Shown here piece after piece: positions 23,514 through 33,880 of a DNA stretch of 64,000 bases (positions within the stretch are counted from its first letter, which is position 1; each line of letters starts with the position of its first letter). Both the position numbers and the translations under genes were made by a program. Source of the stretch: Datura wrightii. Taxonomy: Eukaryota > Streptophyta > Magnoliopsida > Solanales > Solanaceae. The stretch spans positions 5,748,501 through 5,812,500 of the forward strand of contig JASDFA010000008.1 of the NCBI GenBank assembly GCA_035772735.1. Reading direction: 5' to 3'. The notes beneath the pieces are model-generated. The model was not told the origin of the DNA and did no database searches. It worked only from the letters and a program-made list of their open reading frames with translations.

Positions 23514-24101
23514 ATAGCTCAGAATAGAAAAATGTCTTATGCTGATGTACATCGCTGAGTACTGGATTTTGTCATTGCCGATTGGTTCTTTTTAAAGGTA
23601 TTGCCTATGAAGAACGTCATATGTTTTACTAGAAAGGGAAAGTTGAACCCCAGATACATCAAACCTTATCGAGTTGTCCACAGAATAGGCGAAGTAGCCT
23701 ATGAGTAAGAGACGCCAGCAGATTTAGCTGTAGTTCATCCTGTGTTTCACGTATCGATGCTACGAAAATGTACAAGAGATCCAACATGTATTATGCCTAA
23801 TGCGTATGTTCAAATTTCTTAAGAAATGGCCTATAGAGAAATCCTAGTTCTATTTTGGACTGGCGAGTGAGAAAGCTTAGGACCATAGAATTTGCCTCAG
23901 TTAACGTGTTATGGCAAAGTAAAAACTTCGAAGAAGTAACTTGAGAAGCAAAAGAAGAAATGAGAAAGTAGTACCAGCATTTATTTATGATACCTATATG
24001 ATCTCGAGGTATGAACTTGACAAGTTATCCTCTTTAAGTTGTGTTTTATTATCTTTAAAGACCAGTGAGGTAAGGTTGATCCTCCTTCATGGACAAATGT
24101 T
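23514..24101 (+). pseudogene. Integrase C-terminus and chromodomain of chromovirus E
   Basis: It resumes the integrase: KMSYADVH, then VIADWFFLKVLPMK, then FTRKGKLNPRYIKPYRVV and DLAVVHPVFHVSMLRKC, followed by the start of the chromodomain region near 23800. Stops at VAYE* and elsewhere disable it. The region near 23860-24060 is degenerate. It ends just before the polypurine tract of E. Confidence 0.78.
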
Positions 24102-24116
24102 TCTAAGAGGGGAGGA
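24102..24116 (+). other. Polypurine tract of chromovirus E
   Basis: TCTAAGAGGGGAGGA lies immediately before the LTR start TGTTATATCC, as required for priming of plus-strand DNA. Confidence 0.75.
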
Positions 24117-24381
24117 TGTTATATCCCAGAAATGTTTTTCCATATAAATGATATAAGCACTTGTATGATGAGTGATTAAAGTATATGTATGTACATGTTA
24201 AGGGATTTAAGTAATATGGAGTGTATAATATGAATTGGCAAAAGATTGGAGATGTAAATAACTTGATGAACGAGTAGGAAAGGTCGGGCGAGGCTAGGCT
24301 GTCCAAAATGACGTGTACGGCAAAGAAGCCCCTATGCAATGGCTAGCGCAACATGGACCCCAAGGTATCACATCACCAACC

Positions 24382-24394
24382 TATATATATATAT
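24382..24394 (+). promoter_or_regulatory. TATA stretch in LTR of element E
   Basis: A run of TATATATATATAT followed by TTAAAG; likely core promoter, though dinucleotide runs also occur by chance. Confidence 0.5.
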
Positions 24395-25469
24395 ATTTAA
24401 AGTGACATGTTGTGCATTCATTTTGTATACATCCTTGAATTGATCAGCATGCTTACACCCTTAAATCATCTCTATTTTCCAACAATTAAAGGAAGAAATT
24501 AAGCTACAAATCAACCTCCAAACATGATGCAAAGTTGAGCTACAACTCTTAAAGATAAAAAGGATCATTTTACATTCTTCTATGTTGAGTTGCAGCAAGT
24601 TTTAGTGCATGTGCATTTCTTGGCAGCAAAGTTGAAGGAGAACATACCTATCCATAAGAACACCATTTTAAAGTAAAGGGAAAGTGAATTCCCCCTTTGA
24701 TTTCCATGTGTTTATAAAGTTAGAACTTTGAGGGAGATTGTAGTAATCTAATGATGATGTTGTTGTTATGTTCTTGTTGCTAGACGTTTCTGCAAGATTA
24801 TTGGGGTAAAACAGTTTGGTTCCTATATGTTATGAGTTCAATTTTGAAGGACTTCACTCAAAGTGTTAACGGCTAAAATTGAAGTTGATGTTCTAAGGTA
24901 TGTAAGGTGCCCTCGTTCTTTCTTTGAGCATGATTTTAACTTCATAAGTTATAGTCAAGTAAATGTGTTCTTGATTCCTAAAACAAGAAAGTAAAGTTAC
25001 ACCTAAATCTATAAGTTATATGTTGAATTGAGGTTCAAGTGATGAGCTTGTATCTAGTCTGAAGTGGTGAATAAAGTACGATATTGTGTTGCCATTATCA
25101 TAAATGTAAATTGAATCTGGAAACTCCTTATTGTGGGAACTGTGAGCTGATTCTTTACATTAAAGTCAAATAAACATATGTAGATCCAACAGGAAGTTCA
25201 TATCATTAAGCTCTTCTAGTAAAGAGTTTATAAAAATGATTTGTTATGCCAAGTAAGCTAAGACGATAACTTTGAATGAGTAAATATAACTAAGTTGCCA
25301 ATATTGAAGCAAGTTGCTGAAGTGATATAGTTACCCATTCTCCTAAATATTATAAATGAGATATCTTAAGCTAAAAAATAATGATATGATTTCCTTCCTT
25401 GATGTTCATGTGAAGTTAGCCAACTCCCAAATTTCAAGGTTAGTTCGAAGAAAATCTAAGTATATAACA

Positions 25470-25830
25470 TTGAGTCTAAGTACTCTAAATTCAAGTTAAG
25501 TTCTATAGAGTGAAGCCTAAGTACTCTAAAGTAATCTAAGTATTCTAAGTGAGTTCGAGAACTCTAGGTGAATCCGAGTATTCTAAAGTCAAGCCTAAGT
25601 ACTCCAAATCGAGTTCAAGTACTCCATAGTGGAATTCAAGTATTCTGACTGGATTCTAAATATTCTGAGATGAATCAGAGAATCCTAAGTTGAGTCTAAA
25701 TATTTTGAGATGAATCATAGAATCCTAAGTTGAATCCATGTATTCCAAGTTGAGTCTGAGTATTCTAAGTTGAGTCTGAGTATTTTAAGTTGAGTCTGAG
25801 TATCCAAAGTTGACTCTAAGATTCTGTAGA
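25470..25830 (+). repeat. Minisatellite, about 20 bp unit, in LTR of element E
   Basis: Units resembling GTTGAGTCTGAGTATTCTAA are repeated in tandem with drift. The most regular copies are at 25740-25810 and the older, more diverged ones on the left. The array lies downstream of the TATA box, so it would be transcribed into the R/U5 part of the RNA. Confidence 0.8.
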
Positions 25831-26099
25831 CAATGCTTAGTTCAAAGTTCCTCAAGTCTTGAGTTCATAACTAATCTTTTGAGTTAAGTAATGTTGCAAG
25901 TTCCATCCTATCAGTTGTAAGGGGCATTGCATTCAGTTGGTCCGCCAAGTTGGACCAATTCTCTGAGTTAATCATATCTTATTATACATTTTGGCGGTCC
26001 AAGTATTGGTTTGCATATTATTCGGTCCAAGTATCAAAGAATTCCTTCTATGGTCCAAGTATTAAAGGACTATTGGTATGAGGTTTTATGTATAAAATC

Positions 26100-26240
26100 C
26101 TCATCCATGTGTTTGGTAAGCGTCTTGGTCGAAGTATTAGGTAACTTATAAAATCATGGTCTGAGTATCAGGTAACTTATAAAATCTTGGTCTGAGAATC
26201 TGGTAACTCTTAAAATCCTAGTCCAAGTGTTAACTAGCCT
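26100..26240 (+). repeat. Second short tandem repeat in LTR of element E
   Basis: Three to four units of about 33 bp contain GGTCTGAGTATC, then AGGTAACTTATAAAATC. Related but spaced GGTCCAAGTATT words occur from 25980. It appears independent in sequence from the preceding minisatellite, apart from the word AAGTATT. Confidence 0.65.
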
Positions 26241-26990
26241 TTGATTCAGTTATCATAATTCCAGTCCAAGTATCGGGAGTCCGTGCACATGAGTCAATTG
26301 AGTTATGCACGTGTCAGTGCATATAGGATGGAAGGTTACAGGTTGTCTTCCCTACCCTACCCCTTGAGTTATTATCAGTTATCTTTCTTGTTAAGATTGA
26401 TGTTAATTGATTTTAGGTTGTGTTTGCTCCTATCCATGGTTCAGTTATCTTTGATATTTACTGTGTTTACATCTTTTAGTCTTACACACTAGTATATATC
26501 TTTCGTATTAATGTCCCTTCACCTGGGGACCCCCTGTAATAGTGTTGCAGGTACATATAGAGGTGTAGACCACCAACTGCAGTAGGAGTTTCTCTTCAGC
26601 AGAGAGTTGGTATGTTTCCTTCTTTCAAGAGTTGAGTTCTAGCATGTCTTTTGAGTTTTGTTGTATAGTATAGGTAGGTCGGGGCCCTATCCTGTGTATT
26701 TTGTTTATTTACTCTTTAGAGGCCTTTGTGGACTAGTTGTATAGTTCCAGTTCAGTGTGTGGCCTTGCTAGCTTTCCACAGTTTTTTCTAGTTCTCTTGT
26801 GGCCTTGTCGGCCCCTTACCTCTTGTTATTATATGTTGAAACCTAGTCGGTCCCTTTCTGAGTTATAGTTGACTATGACAGGTGGCCTGGTTGGCCTGAG
26901 TATTATACTTATAGAGGTTATGTAGCCAGTTTATCGTTCAATCGGGTATCGGGAGCCAGTCGTGTCTTCCCCCAGTTTTGGGACGCGGCA

Positions 26991-27770
26991 TAAGAGTGGT
27001 GTACCTTCTTATTATGGCATTACTAATTTTTACATTTTATTAGTAGGAACATGATACACTTGTTCTATTATTTCACTTGATGGGTTGTTTATGGCGACCC
27101 GCTTGTTGGCCAACTCTCACTTGTTGACCCTTTAGAGGCGTATTTTCATGTACTACAAGACTTACGAGACTAAATCACTTGCAAATGGTTTCAACATGTA
27201 AATAATAACATATGTTATTTATGTGCCAAATATTTCCCTTACGGCTTATCCATTCAGTTGATCAGTCGAAATGACATAAGACTTTATAGTTTACATGTAC
27301 AAATTATTCTTGTCCATATGTTAGTGAACAATCTAAAAACATTTGAATAACTAGATAATAAGTCTAAGCCATGAGTTATAGTTTCAGAAAGTATTTCTGA
27401 TTTTCACTTACTCATATTTGATTTCCTGTTCATTTGAGCTTCCTTATATGTTTTGCTTGTTATTCTATCTGCTTTACTTACTAGTAAATGTTTTGTATGT
27501 ACTCATGTCCCTATGGTTAGGGCACTGCATTTAAATAAATGTGGTATCTGATGTACAAGTTAGCAGACAATCTCATTAGTTACTTATTATTCAATTGTAC
27601 ATTTCGTAAGCTCCACTTCTACCTGGAGATAATATGTGTCTAGTACTCCTTTTATTCGTACATATATTACAGTATGAGTAAGTCGGGGCCTTTTCCTGAC
27701 CTTATGATAGTTGTACTAGTTCTATATTCAGTAGAAGTTTCTTAGAAACTGTGGTATCATATATATAAAG
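26991..27770 (+). repeat. Probable degraded chromovirus LTR remnant
   Basis: No gene is visible. The last 120 bp (AGTAAGTCGGGGCC, then CTTATGATAG) resemble the U5 part of the Tekay-type LTRs of E and F, so this is probably an older LTR fragment cut by element F. The last five bases, TAAAG (27766-27770), should be one copy of the F target duplication. Confidence 0.45.
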
Positions 27771-28111
27771 TGCAATACCCCGAAAACCCTAACATCAGAC
27801 CTAGGAATTGAAACAGGAAAAATAGAGTTTTCTGCACCAGGTCACAAGACGATTCATCCAATGACCCGTGGGGTGCCCACGTGTCATTGAGTGACTCATG
27901 GGGAGGAGTTTGGACTGGGTTGAAATTTTGAGTTTTGAGGTGACCATGAGTCGTGGTCAGCACCACAATTCATTTTGTGGATTGTGGTCAAGAGTGATTA
28001 AAGGTGGAAGGAGTTTGGGCAGTGTTGATGAAGCTTGGTCACCACAAGTCGTTGGGTACACCACGAGTCATGGTGTCCCTCGTGGTGACCCTTAGAAGGA
28101 AAGATTCCAGT
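27771..28111 (+). repeat. 5' LTR of chromovirus F, first part
   Basis: It starts TGCAATACCCC, matching TGTAATACCC of the G LTR at 45206. The first 341 bp of U3 precede copy B, including several CACGAGTCGTGG-type palindromic words. The last five bases, CCAGT, are the target site duplicated by copy B. Confidence 0.88.
28107..28111. repeat. Target site duplication of copy B, left
   Basis: CCAGT directly before TGTTCGG; the identical CCAGT follows the right LTR at 37843-37847. Confidence 0.92.
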
Positions 28112-29536
28112 TGTTCGGTGCTTTGGTTGGGGTTAAAAACCGACACGCAAGTGCACGTGGTCAAACAAGTAGTAAGTGGCTTAAGTAAGCCAAGTATCGA
28201 TCCAAGGAGACTCTGGATAAGTGAAAATTGCTTAAGTATACTATATTTTACCTCACTTCTAAATATGCTGACAACAACGTAACCAACAATTGAAAAGTTT
28301 GTTTTATAAATTATGTACTAAAACTACTGACAATTATTTACTTTGAATTTAAACTATGGATATGAGCATGCCAAGGTTAAGAACATGTAATGAACTGATT
28401 ATCATCATACATTGGTTAATCCTTTTTTCCAATTGCTAGCCAAGAACATTAGCCAAGAGATTAAAACTCTCGTATTTAATCTCACTTAAGAATCATAAAC
28501 CATCCGTCTACATTTCTGTGATCAAATGCAATTCATGATCTAGCAATACAATTCCAGTTCCTAAATTGACTAATACGGCTTTCAAGTATATTTCTATCAG
28601 GAAAGCACATCAAAACTCAATTTTCCCAAATCAAGTTAAGAACAATACCCTATTAATTCACAACTTTCCAATTTCGTGCTCTCTCGAGTGAAATCGGACT
28701 TTTTAGATGTACATTAATGTCGGCCACACACCAATGCAGTAAGAACAAGAATTAATAGAACAACATGGAAGAAAAAGATAAAAAACCATATAATTCAATA
28801 ATCAAACTTCATCACAAATGTTCATAACCTCAGCAAGGAAGGGAATTAGCCACTCATTTGTGGATTAATCATCCTAAAACAAGTGTTAATCATACAAACA
28901 ATTGAGTGAAAGCAGAAAGAAGGAGAGAAAAAACCCTGAACTTTTCGTCCCTCAACTGCCTGTAACCCACGTCCTTGCTCCACCAAGTCTGAATTATGAA
29001 AAATACATTTAAGTGTTCTATTTATACTAGTGGGAATTTTTCCCGGAATAACAAGCAACGTGTCACGGAGTGCATCGCGGAGCACTGCCTCCATGACACG
29101 GCGTGAACGCGGACCCTCACTGGAAATTTGGGGTCCGGGAATAAAGCGTCAACGTGGCACGGCATGCAACGCGGAGGCTTGCCACTGTGCCACGGAGCTG
29201 TCGCGAGGCTCCACTGAAATTTGACTAATTTTTCACCCTCCAGGTAGAATGCCTCCGCGATGGCAGCGTGACACGGCTCCATCGCGGAGCCCCTTTATAT
29301 TGTGTAGTCCAATGCCTTTTCCGTGCTAGAATCCAAGTCCAACTCCGATATTGCTCCAACATGCATTTTAGCTCCTCGAAATCATATTTTACCTACAAAA
29401 CAATGCTAATCATGTTGGTTAGTATAAATTCACATTTTATTACCAATTACATGAAAATGTATACACATTGCACTATAAACAAGGCGAAAATGATACGTTT
29501 GAGTATCACTTGGGCATATAAATCTGCCCAAGATCA
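28112..29536 (-). repeat. 3' LTR of copy B (left)
   Basis: 1425 bp, from TGTTCGGTGC to CCCAAGATCA on the plus strand. It carries palindromes at 29059-29100 and 29253-29289, a minus-strand TATA box at 29019-29026, and the terminal stem CTTGGGCA against TGCCCAAG. Open frames such as 28846-29094 span the TATA box and are unlikely to be genes. Confidence 0.94.
29019..29026 (-). promoter_or_regulatory. TATA box in left LTR of copy B
   Basis: TATAAATA on the minus strand. From this 3' LTR it would drive transcription leftward, out of the LTR and into the flanking F LTR. Confidence 0.7.
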
Positions 29537-29550
29537 CTTACCCCACACTT
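29537..29550 (-). other. Polypurine tract of copy B
   Basis: AAGTGTGGGGTAAG on the minus strand abuts the LTR start TGATCTTGGG. Very similar tracts recur at 31361-31376 and 32747-32757 on either side of ORF2. Confidence 0.75.
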
Positions 29551-31378
29551 AAATCCTTGTTCGTCCTCGAACAACAAACACACAATTCATGCAAATTACA
29601 TCCCAACCTTCGCCACTATGGTGCGACAATTTGAGCTACGGTCATACCGATCATTCAATATTGCAAATCATCAAGAAAACATGCATGGTCTTAACAATGC
29701 AATGACCTTCAATACATTAAGACTTCCTAGACTTTAAGAATCGACTCTCGATATCGGCAAACTCAAGCAAATCAGCTAATCAAGATATCCGACACGAAAA
29801 TCAATCTTTCATCAAGCATGTGCCCTCACAACTCAAGAGAATCTTCCCCTTTTTGCTCATGTGACACACAAACATTCAAGTAGGGGCATGTAAAAATTAA
29901 TTTCACTCTCTCTCCCAAAAGAATTCACATGCATCATGTCATGACCCATAAGTTTGCCCTTAGTGTATTACTCCACTAATATAAAGAAATGCAATGTAAG
30001 ATCACGTAGGACTTTAATGGGTTGTAATGGAAGCTATGGAACTAGTATATATTGGATTAGCCAATAATAGCCACTAGCATCCTTAAGCGCCTTTTCAACA
30101 CATTCCCATCAACTCATGAACATTGTTTCTCTCTTTTCTTTTTTCCATCATCCCATTCATGATGATTTACTTTCGTATGGCCCATTTCATCAAGCACACT
30201 TGACACAAAAACAAAGGTTTTTCATGCACCTTCATTATCATTTAGTTATAACGAGTGCACCTTCAACCTTTTCTTTTCCTTCCTCACTCTACTTTTCTTT
30301 TTCTTTTCACCATTCTCACTCTTTGACACTTTGGAAAAATTTTTGTTCTTCTTAAGCGCTTAAGAGTTTTGTATAGACTTTACGGCTAATGAAAAGAAAG
30401 TATTAAGCTCAGTTTAAGCTTTTTGGACAAAAGAAAGAAATAATAGGCTAAAGGCTCAATGGGCTGACTAGGGTATACAATCACATCAAAAAGGGAATAT
30501 GACAAGAAAAAAATAGAAACTCTCAGTTAAAACAAAGAAATGCCTACATCCTTTCCAACACTACACCTCCTTCATTTCGTTTTGTACACACACCAGGCAA
30601 GTTCTAGACACTTCACAATAGCATGGAATAACAATACCTCACTTCACACTTTATGCACATGCTCGATTCAAGATGCATTCACAGACTCTTCAATCAGCTA
30701 ATTACATGAATTCAAACATTAAGCCTCAATAACACCGAATCGAATTCTACAGCCTAGTTATCTCAATCATATTTACAAAATTGCATGCTTTCATATGAAT
30801 CACTTTTGCATTTTAAATATCGTTACAACACGCAACCAAAATTTCACAACCATATAGTAACTACAGGTTCCGTGATGCAATCCACCAAAGAAAAAACTTA
30901 AAATAAATTAAAATCACTACTCCTACCGACTACATTTCCCTTAAGACGGTCGTCATCCATCCATCATAGGGAACGGTCACTAACTATGACGTCGGTTCAA
31001 TGGGACTATTCTCGGTAAAAGAACCGAAAGCAAACGCCGAGAAACCCAAAAAAATAAAAATTGAAAAATTTTGCAACACATCGATCATTTCGATGGAAAA
31101 ATTATTTACAAAATATTTTAAACATACACAAAATATTTTTGCAGAATTTTAAAAAAAAATATCGATCATTTCGATAGAAAAAAGAAAAAAAATTTTACGG
31201 ACTTAGTTGGCAACATCAACATTCCACAACACACATCAATACCACAAATATGTACAACTACAGAACAATTTGCAATTCACAAACACAGGGAAACATACAT
31301 ACAAAAATACAGAGGAAGGCATACAAGCAAACTAGCCCAGCCCCAGCACCTAACTACTCCCCACCCCACACTTAAACC
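29551..31378 (-). other. Non-coding tail of copy B
   Basis: About 1.8 kb with no credible gene. The matching region of copy C (58099-59824) is clearly similar along its length, for example around the CTTAAGACGGTCGTCATCC segment and the ACACACCAGGCAAG segment. ATCGATCATTTCGAT occurs twice (31079 and 31160). An RNA packaging or processing role is possible, but nothing in the sequence proves it. Confidence 0.6.
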
Positions 31379-31398
31379 GAACACTGTCCCCAGTGTTC
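31379..31398. other. Stem-loop just after ORF2, copy B
   Basis: Arms GAACACTG and CAGTGTTC with a TCCC loop, between the ORF2 stop and the purine tract, as in copies A and C. Confidence 0.6.
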
Positions 31399-31441
31399 AC
31401 AAAAATTAAAAATCACACAATTGGGTGGTGGAACTCCCTGA

Positions 31442-32662
31442 TCAGTCAAAGTATTCCACTTCTTCATCAGGTGCTGCTGCCTCATCTCCCATGTCCGAGT
31501 CGCCTCCGTCGTCGTCATCGGACTCCACATCGGAGTCCTCCCGGTGTGTCTCCTCGTCCGTGGGGACATCATCATCAGTGGGCTCTACAAAGGCTGGCCC
31601 CACTCGGCATAGAGCCCTGGCGTTTTCGCCAAACGGGTAATCCAGCTCGAGCTGCCATAGCTCCTCCTCCGTGGCTGGTCTCCCACCGATCCTGAGCTGG
31701 AGCATTTGCATTCCAAACATCCGTGCCATGTATTGGTCATCACGAGCATGTCGCTCGCCAAGTGTCAGCACTGGCCCGTGTGTGGTGTCGGGGGCCTTAG
31801 TTTTGGTCACGTCCAAGGCCCGCCGCTCCAACTGCGGGATGTAATCCAAAGCCTCTTCCTCGACGTCGAGGCCCCGGAGAAAGGTGGTGATTAGTCCACC
31901 GAACCCATACCTGTGGCCCTGGTGTAGTCGGGCTCTCTTCATGGCGGATATGATGACCGCCCCAACATTAATCTCCAGCCCTTTCATCAGGGCATACACC
32001 AGGCAAACACGGTCCCGGGTCACATCAGTCATGTGTACCCCCGGGATTAGGCACGAGCAAACTATCTTCAGCCATATTCTAGCCTCCCTGTTCATTTGAG
32101 AATAAGGCAGAGTCTGGTGGTAGCCCCTTTCCTTATGTCTGCTCCATCTAGCTGTGGATCGAGCCCCACACAATGTGCGTCTGATGTCGGCATATGGTGG
32201 GGTAATATTCAGCTGGCGGAGAACGTGGGCGTCTGTGTCCCGCACTCCGATGATGGCATTTAGCTGTTGGTGTTCCAGAGTGACTATCTGCCCTCTGATC
32301 TTGACGGTGTGGCTTCTGATTGCCGGGTTCCAATTAGCATAGAACTCCCAGACCAAGTGTAGGTTGCATTGCTTGGGCTCCTGAAATATGAAGCTGAGCC
32401 CAGCTGCCTCGATCCTTTGAACTATTCGGGGGAACTCCTGTGCTAATGGTTCCCGTGCTATATGCTCCTCGGGGAAGTATTTGTTTTCTTTGTGTTTAGC
32501 ATACCACTTCTTCCCCTCATCAGTCACCCATCTAGTTCTGTATTGGCGGCGCTGGCCACGTGGAACTGCTGGTGCAGCTGGGACTGCTGTTCCCAGTCTA
32601 AGTCTTTTCCTCCCGGTGCCTAAAGTTGATGCACCTTTACCTTTATCTTGCCTGCTTGCCAT
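31442..32662 (-). CDS. ORF2: intact putative plant transposon protein of an LTR element
   Basis: 406 residues from ATG at 32662 to TGA at 31442-31444. I chose the ATG of MASRQDKG because the upstream GTG lies within the putative splice acceptor. The N-terminus is basic (KGKGAS, RKRLRLGT, RGQRRQYRTRW) and may be a nuclear signal. The middle (residues about 100-250) includes LVWEFYANWNP, VKIRGQIVTLEHQQLNAIIG and DVTRDRVCLVYALMKG. This resembles the 'putative plant transposon protein' domain (PF20167-like, from memory) often found in plant retroelement-derived proteins. The C-terminus is very acidic (DSDVESDDDDGGDSDMGDE). There is no membrane segment, so it is not env-like in composition. It is the only long intact gene in the window. 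Copies A and C keep the same 1221 bp length with stops only. The function is not established. Confidence 0.85.
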   Translation of the reverse strand: MASRQDKGKGASTLGTGRKRLRLGTAVPAAPAVPRGQRRQYRTRWVTDEGKKWYAKHKENKYFPEEHIAREPLAQEFPRIVQRIEAAGLSFIFQEPKQCNLHLVWEFYANWNPAIRSHTVKIRGQIVTLEHQQLNAIIGVRDTDAHVLRQLNITPPYADIRRTLCGARSTARWSRHKERGYHQTLPYSQMNREARIWLKIVCSCLIPGVHMTDVTRDRVCLVYALMKGLEINVGAVIISAMKRARLHQGHRYGFGGLITTFLRGLDVEEEALDYIPQLERRALDVTKTKAPDTTHGPVLTLGERHARDDQYMARMFGMQMLQLRIGGRPATEEELWQLELDYPFGENARALCRVGPAFVEPTDDDVPTDEETHREDSDVESDDDDGGDSDMGDEAAAPDEEVEYFD

Positions 32663-32667
32663 TTTGT

Positions 32668-33366
32668 CTGTCAACACACATAAACAAGCGCAATGTCAAG
32701 CTAAATAGATGTTAGCTTCGGCTAAGGTCGGGTTAAGCTAAGTTTACCCCACACTTAGTCCTTAACTATGGTTACGATACTAAGGCAAGAATACTTTATT
32801 TACACCAAAAACAACTATACAATTCATGCTTAGTGCGTTCAATAAGAAAAATTCGACGGTATAAATTTAGCGTACTACTCAGACTTCGTACAGCTAATCC
32901 CAATCACTACCATCTCTAGCAATTCAACCACTGCACTTAGCAACTAAAAACAACGAAACAAAAACAACAACAAAAATTCTATATACATGAACCTATACAA
33001 CCAACCCAGTTCGAACAATTTTCAACATTTTGCCCAAAACCCGAGAATTCGTCGTCTATTAACATTCAAACACTTTTTTACAACGACTTATCTCCTTCAA
33101 TACATACACGCGGCATATATTTCACAAATTTAACAAGTTACCAATTTTGATTTCGACAACCAAGCCCTAGAATTGAATTTTGCAATCAAACTCGAATAAT
33201 TCATACAATCGACAAGTTCAAACGATCATTACAACATTCCGAACTTTTATCAATCAATAAATACTCAAATTCATGCTCAATTTCGACTTAGGGTGATTTA
33301 TCTCACCTCTCATGCTTAAATTCGAATGGAATCGCTAAAAACTTGAGCGAGAATCAGAAAACATAC
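32668..33366 (-). other. Putative intron upstream of ORF2, copy B
   Basis: The minus strand has GAG|GTATGT at 33366 and TGTGTTGACAG ending at 32668, five bases before the ATG. Donor and acceptor are conserved in copies A and C. The interval is AT-rich without a reading frame. A PPT-like purine tract (32747-32757) lies 80 bp upstream of the acceptor. Excision would place ORF2 directly after a short leader. Confidence 0.55.
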
Positions 33367-33519
33367 CTCGAAGTTGAAGAACCGAAGAAAACTTGGTAAT
33401 TCTTTGCTTTAGACCGTGGCACGTTGATGGGGGAGGGATTTTAGGAAGTTTGGTCGTGGAGGAATGTAAAAATGAGGGAAAAAGGGGCGAAATTGAGGGT
33501 TTAAAATGTAGAAAACACG

Positions 33520-33703
33520 CGGGTCACCCGGCAACCCGGTGTGACCCGTCACAATTTATATGGCAACGTGTCACAGAGTGCATCGCGGTGCACTGCCTCC
33601 GTGACACGGAGCCATCGCGATAGCCCTCTGGAAATTTTAAAATTTCCAGATTACACTTCAACGTGTCACAGAGGGTAACGCGGAGGTCCTCCTCCGTGAC
33701 ACG
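33520..33703. repeat. Cluster of inverted repeats between protease and ORF2, copy B
   Basis: The units are CGGGTCAC against GTGACCCG (33520-33548), CGTGTCAC against GTGACACG with inner AGTGC-like arms (33567-33608), a perfect AT-rich palindrome with CTGGAAATTTT arms (33627-33650), and CGTGTCAC against GTGACACG (33662-33703). The GC units are closely related to the U3 palindromes of the LTR. The cluster ends about 155 bp before the intron donor. Confidence 0.78.
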
Positions 33704-33880
33704 GAGCTATCGCCCCAGCTCACTGTCTTCAACATTTTTGTTTTAAAATTTTTTTTTCATACCTCGCTTTTCCTTCACGATTCCGTGCACATTTTTCTGC
33801 GTTTGACCTGAAAATCATCTCACTAAACAAAATTGGTTAGATTAATAGGTTTCACCTAACTAAAATTAAAAAAATACTAA

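Larger units (their letters stand above)
24117..26990 (+). repeat. 3' LTR of chromovirus E
   Basis: It begins TGTTATATCCC directly after the polypurine tract; the end is placed near GGGACGCGGCA at 26990, with moderate certainty. A TATA stretch (24382-24394) lies about 265 bp in. Downstream of it are two tandem-repeat arrays (25470-25830 and 26100-26240). The 2.9 kb length is long for the lineage and is partly explained by these arrays. No gene is visible. Confidence 0.7.

Noticed and set aside
25470..25830. CRISPR-like array
   Set aside because: Units are contiguous, diverged and lack unique spacers. This is a minisatellite in a plant LTR.
28846..29094. An 82-codon minus-strand frame in the LTR, with similar frames in the LTRs of A, C and the right LTR of B
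   Set aside because: It spans the TATA box and part of U3, so the LTR transcript would not contain its start. Similarity between copies follows from LTR homology, and the N-terminal part is the U3 palindrome.
31442..32662. ORF2 as a true DNA transposase, implying a captured cut-and-paste element
   Set aside because: No DDE or other catalytic motif, no terminal inverted repeats and no TSD around ORF2 are visible. The database name of the domain is descriptive only.
31442..32662. ORF2 as an envelope gene
   Set aside because: It sits where Athila relatives place env-like genes, but there is no signal peptide, transmembrane segment or cysteine pattern. The ends are basic and acidic, which fits a nuclear or nucleic-acid-linked protein better.
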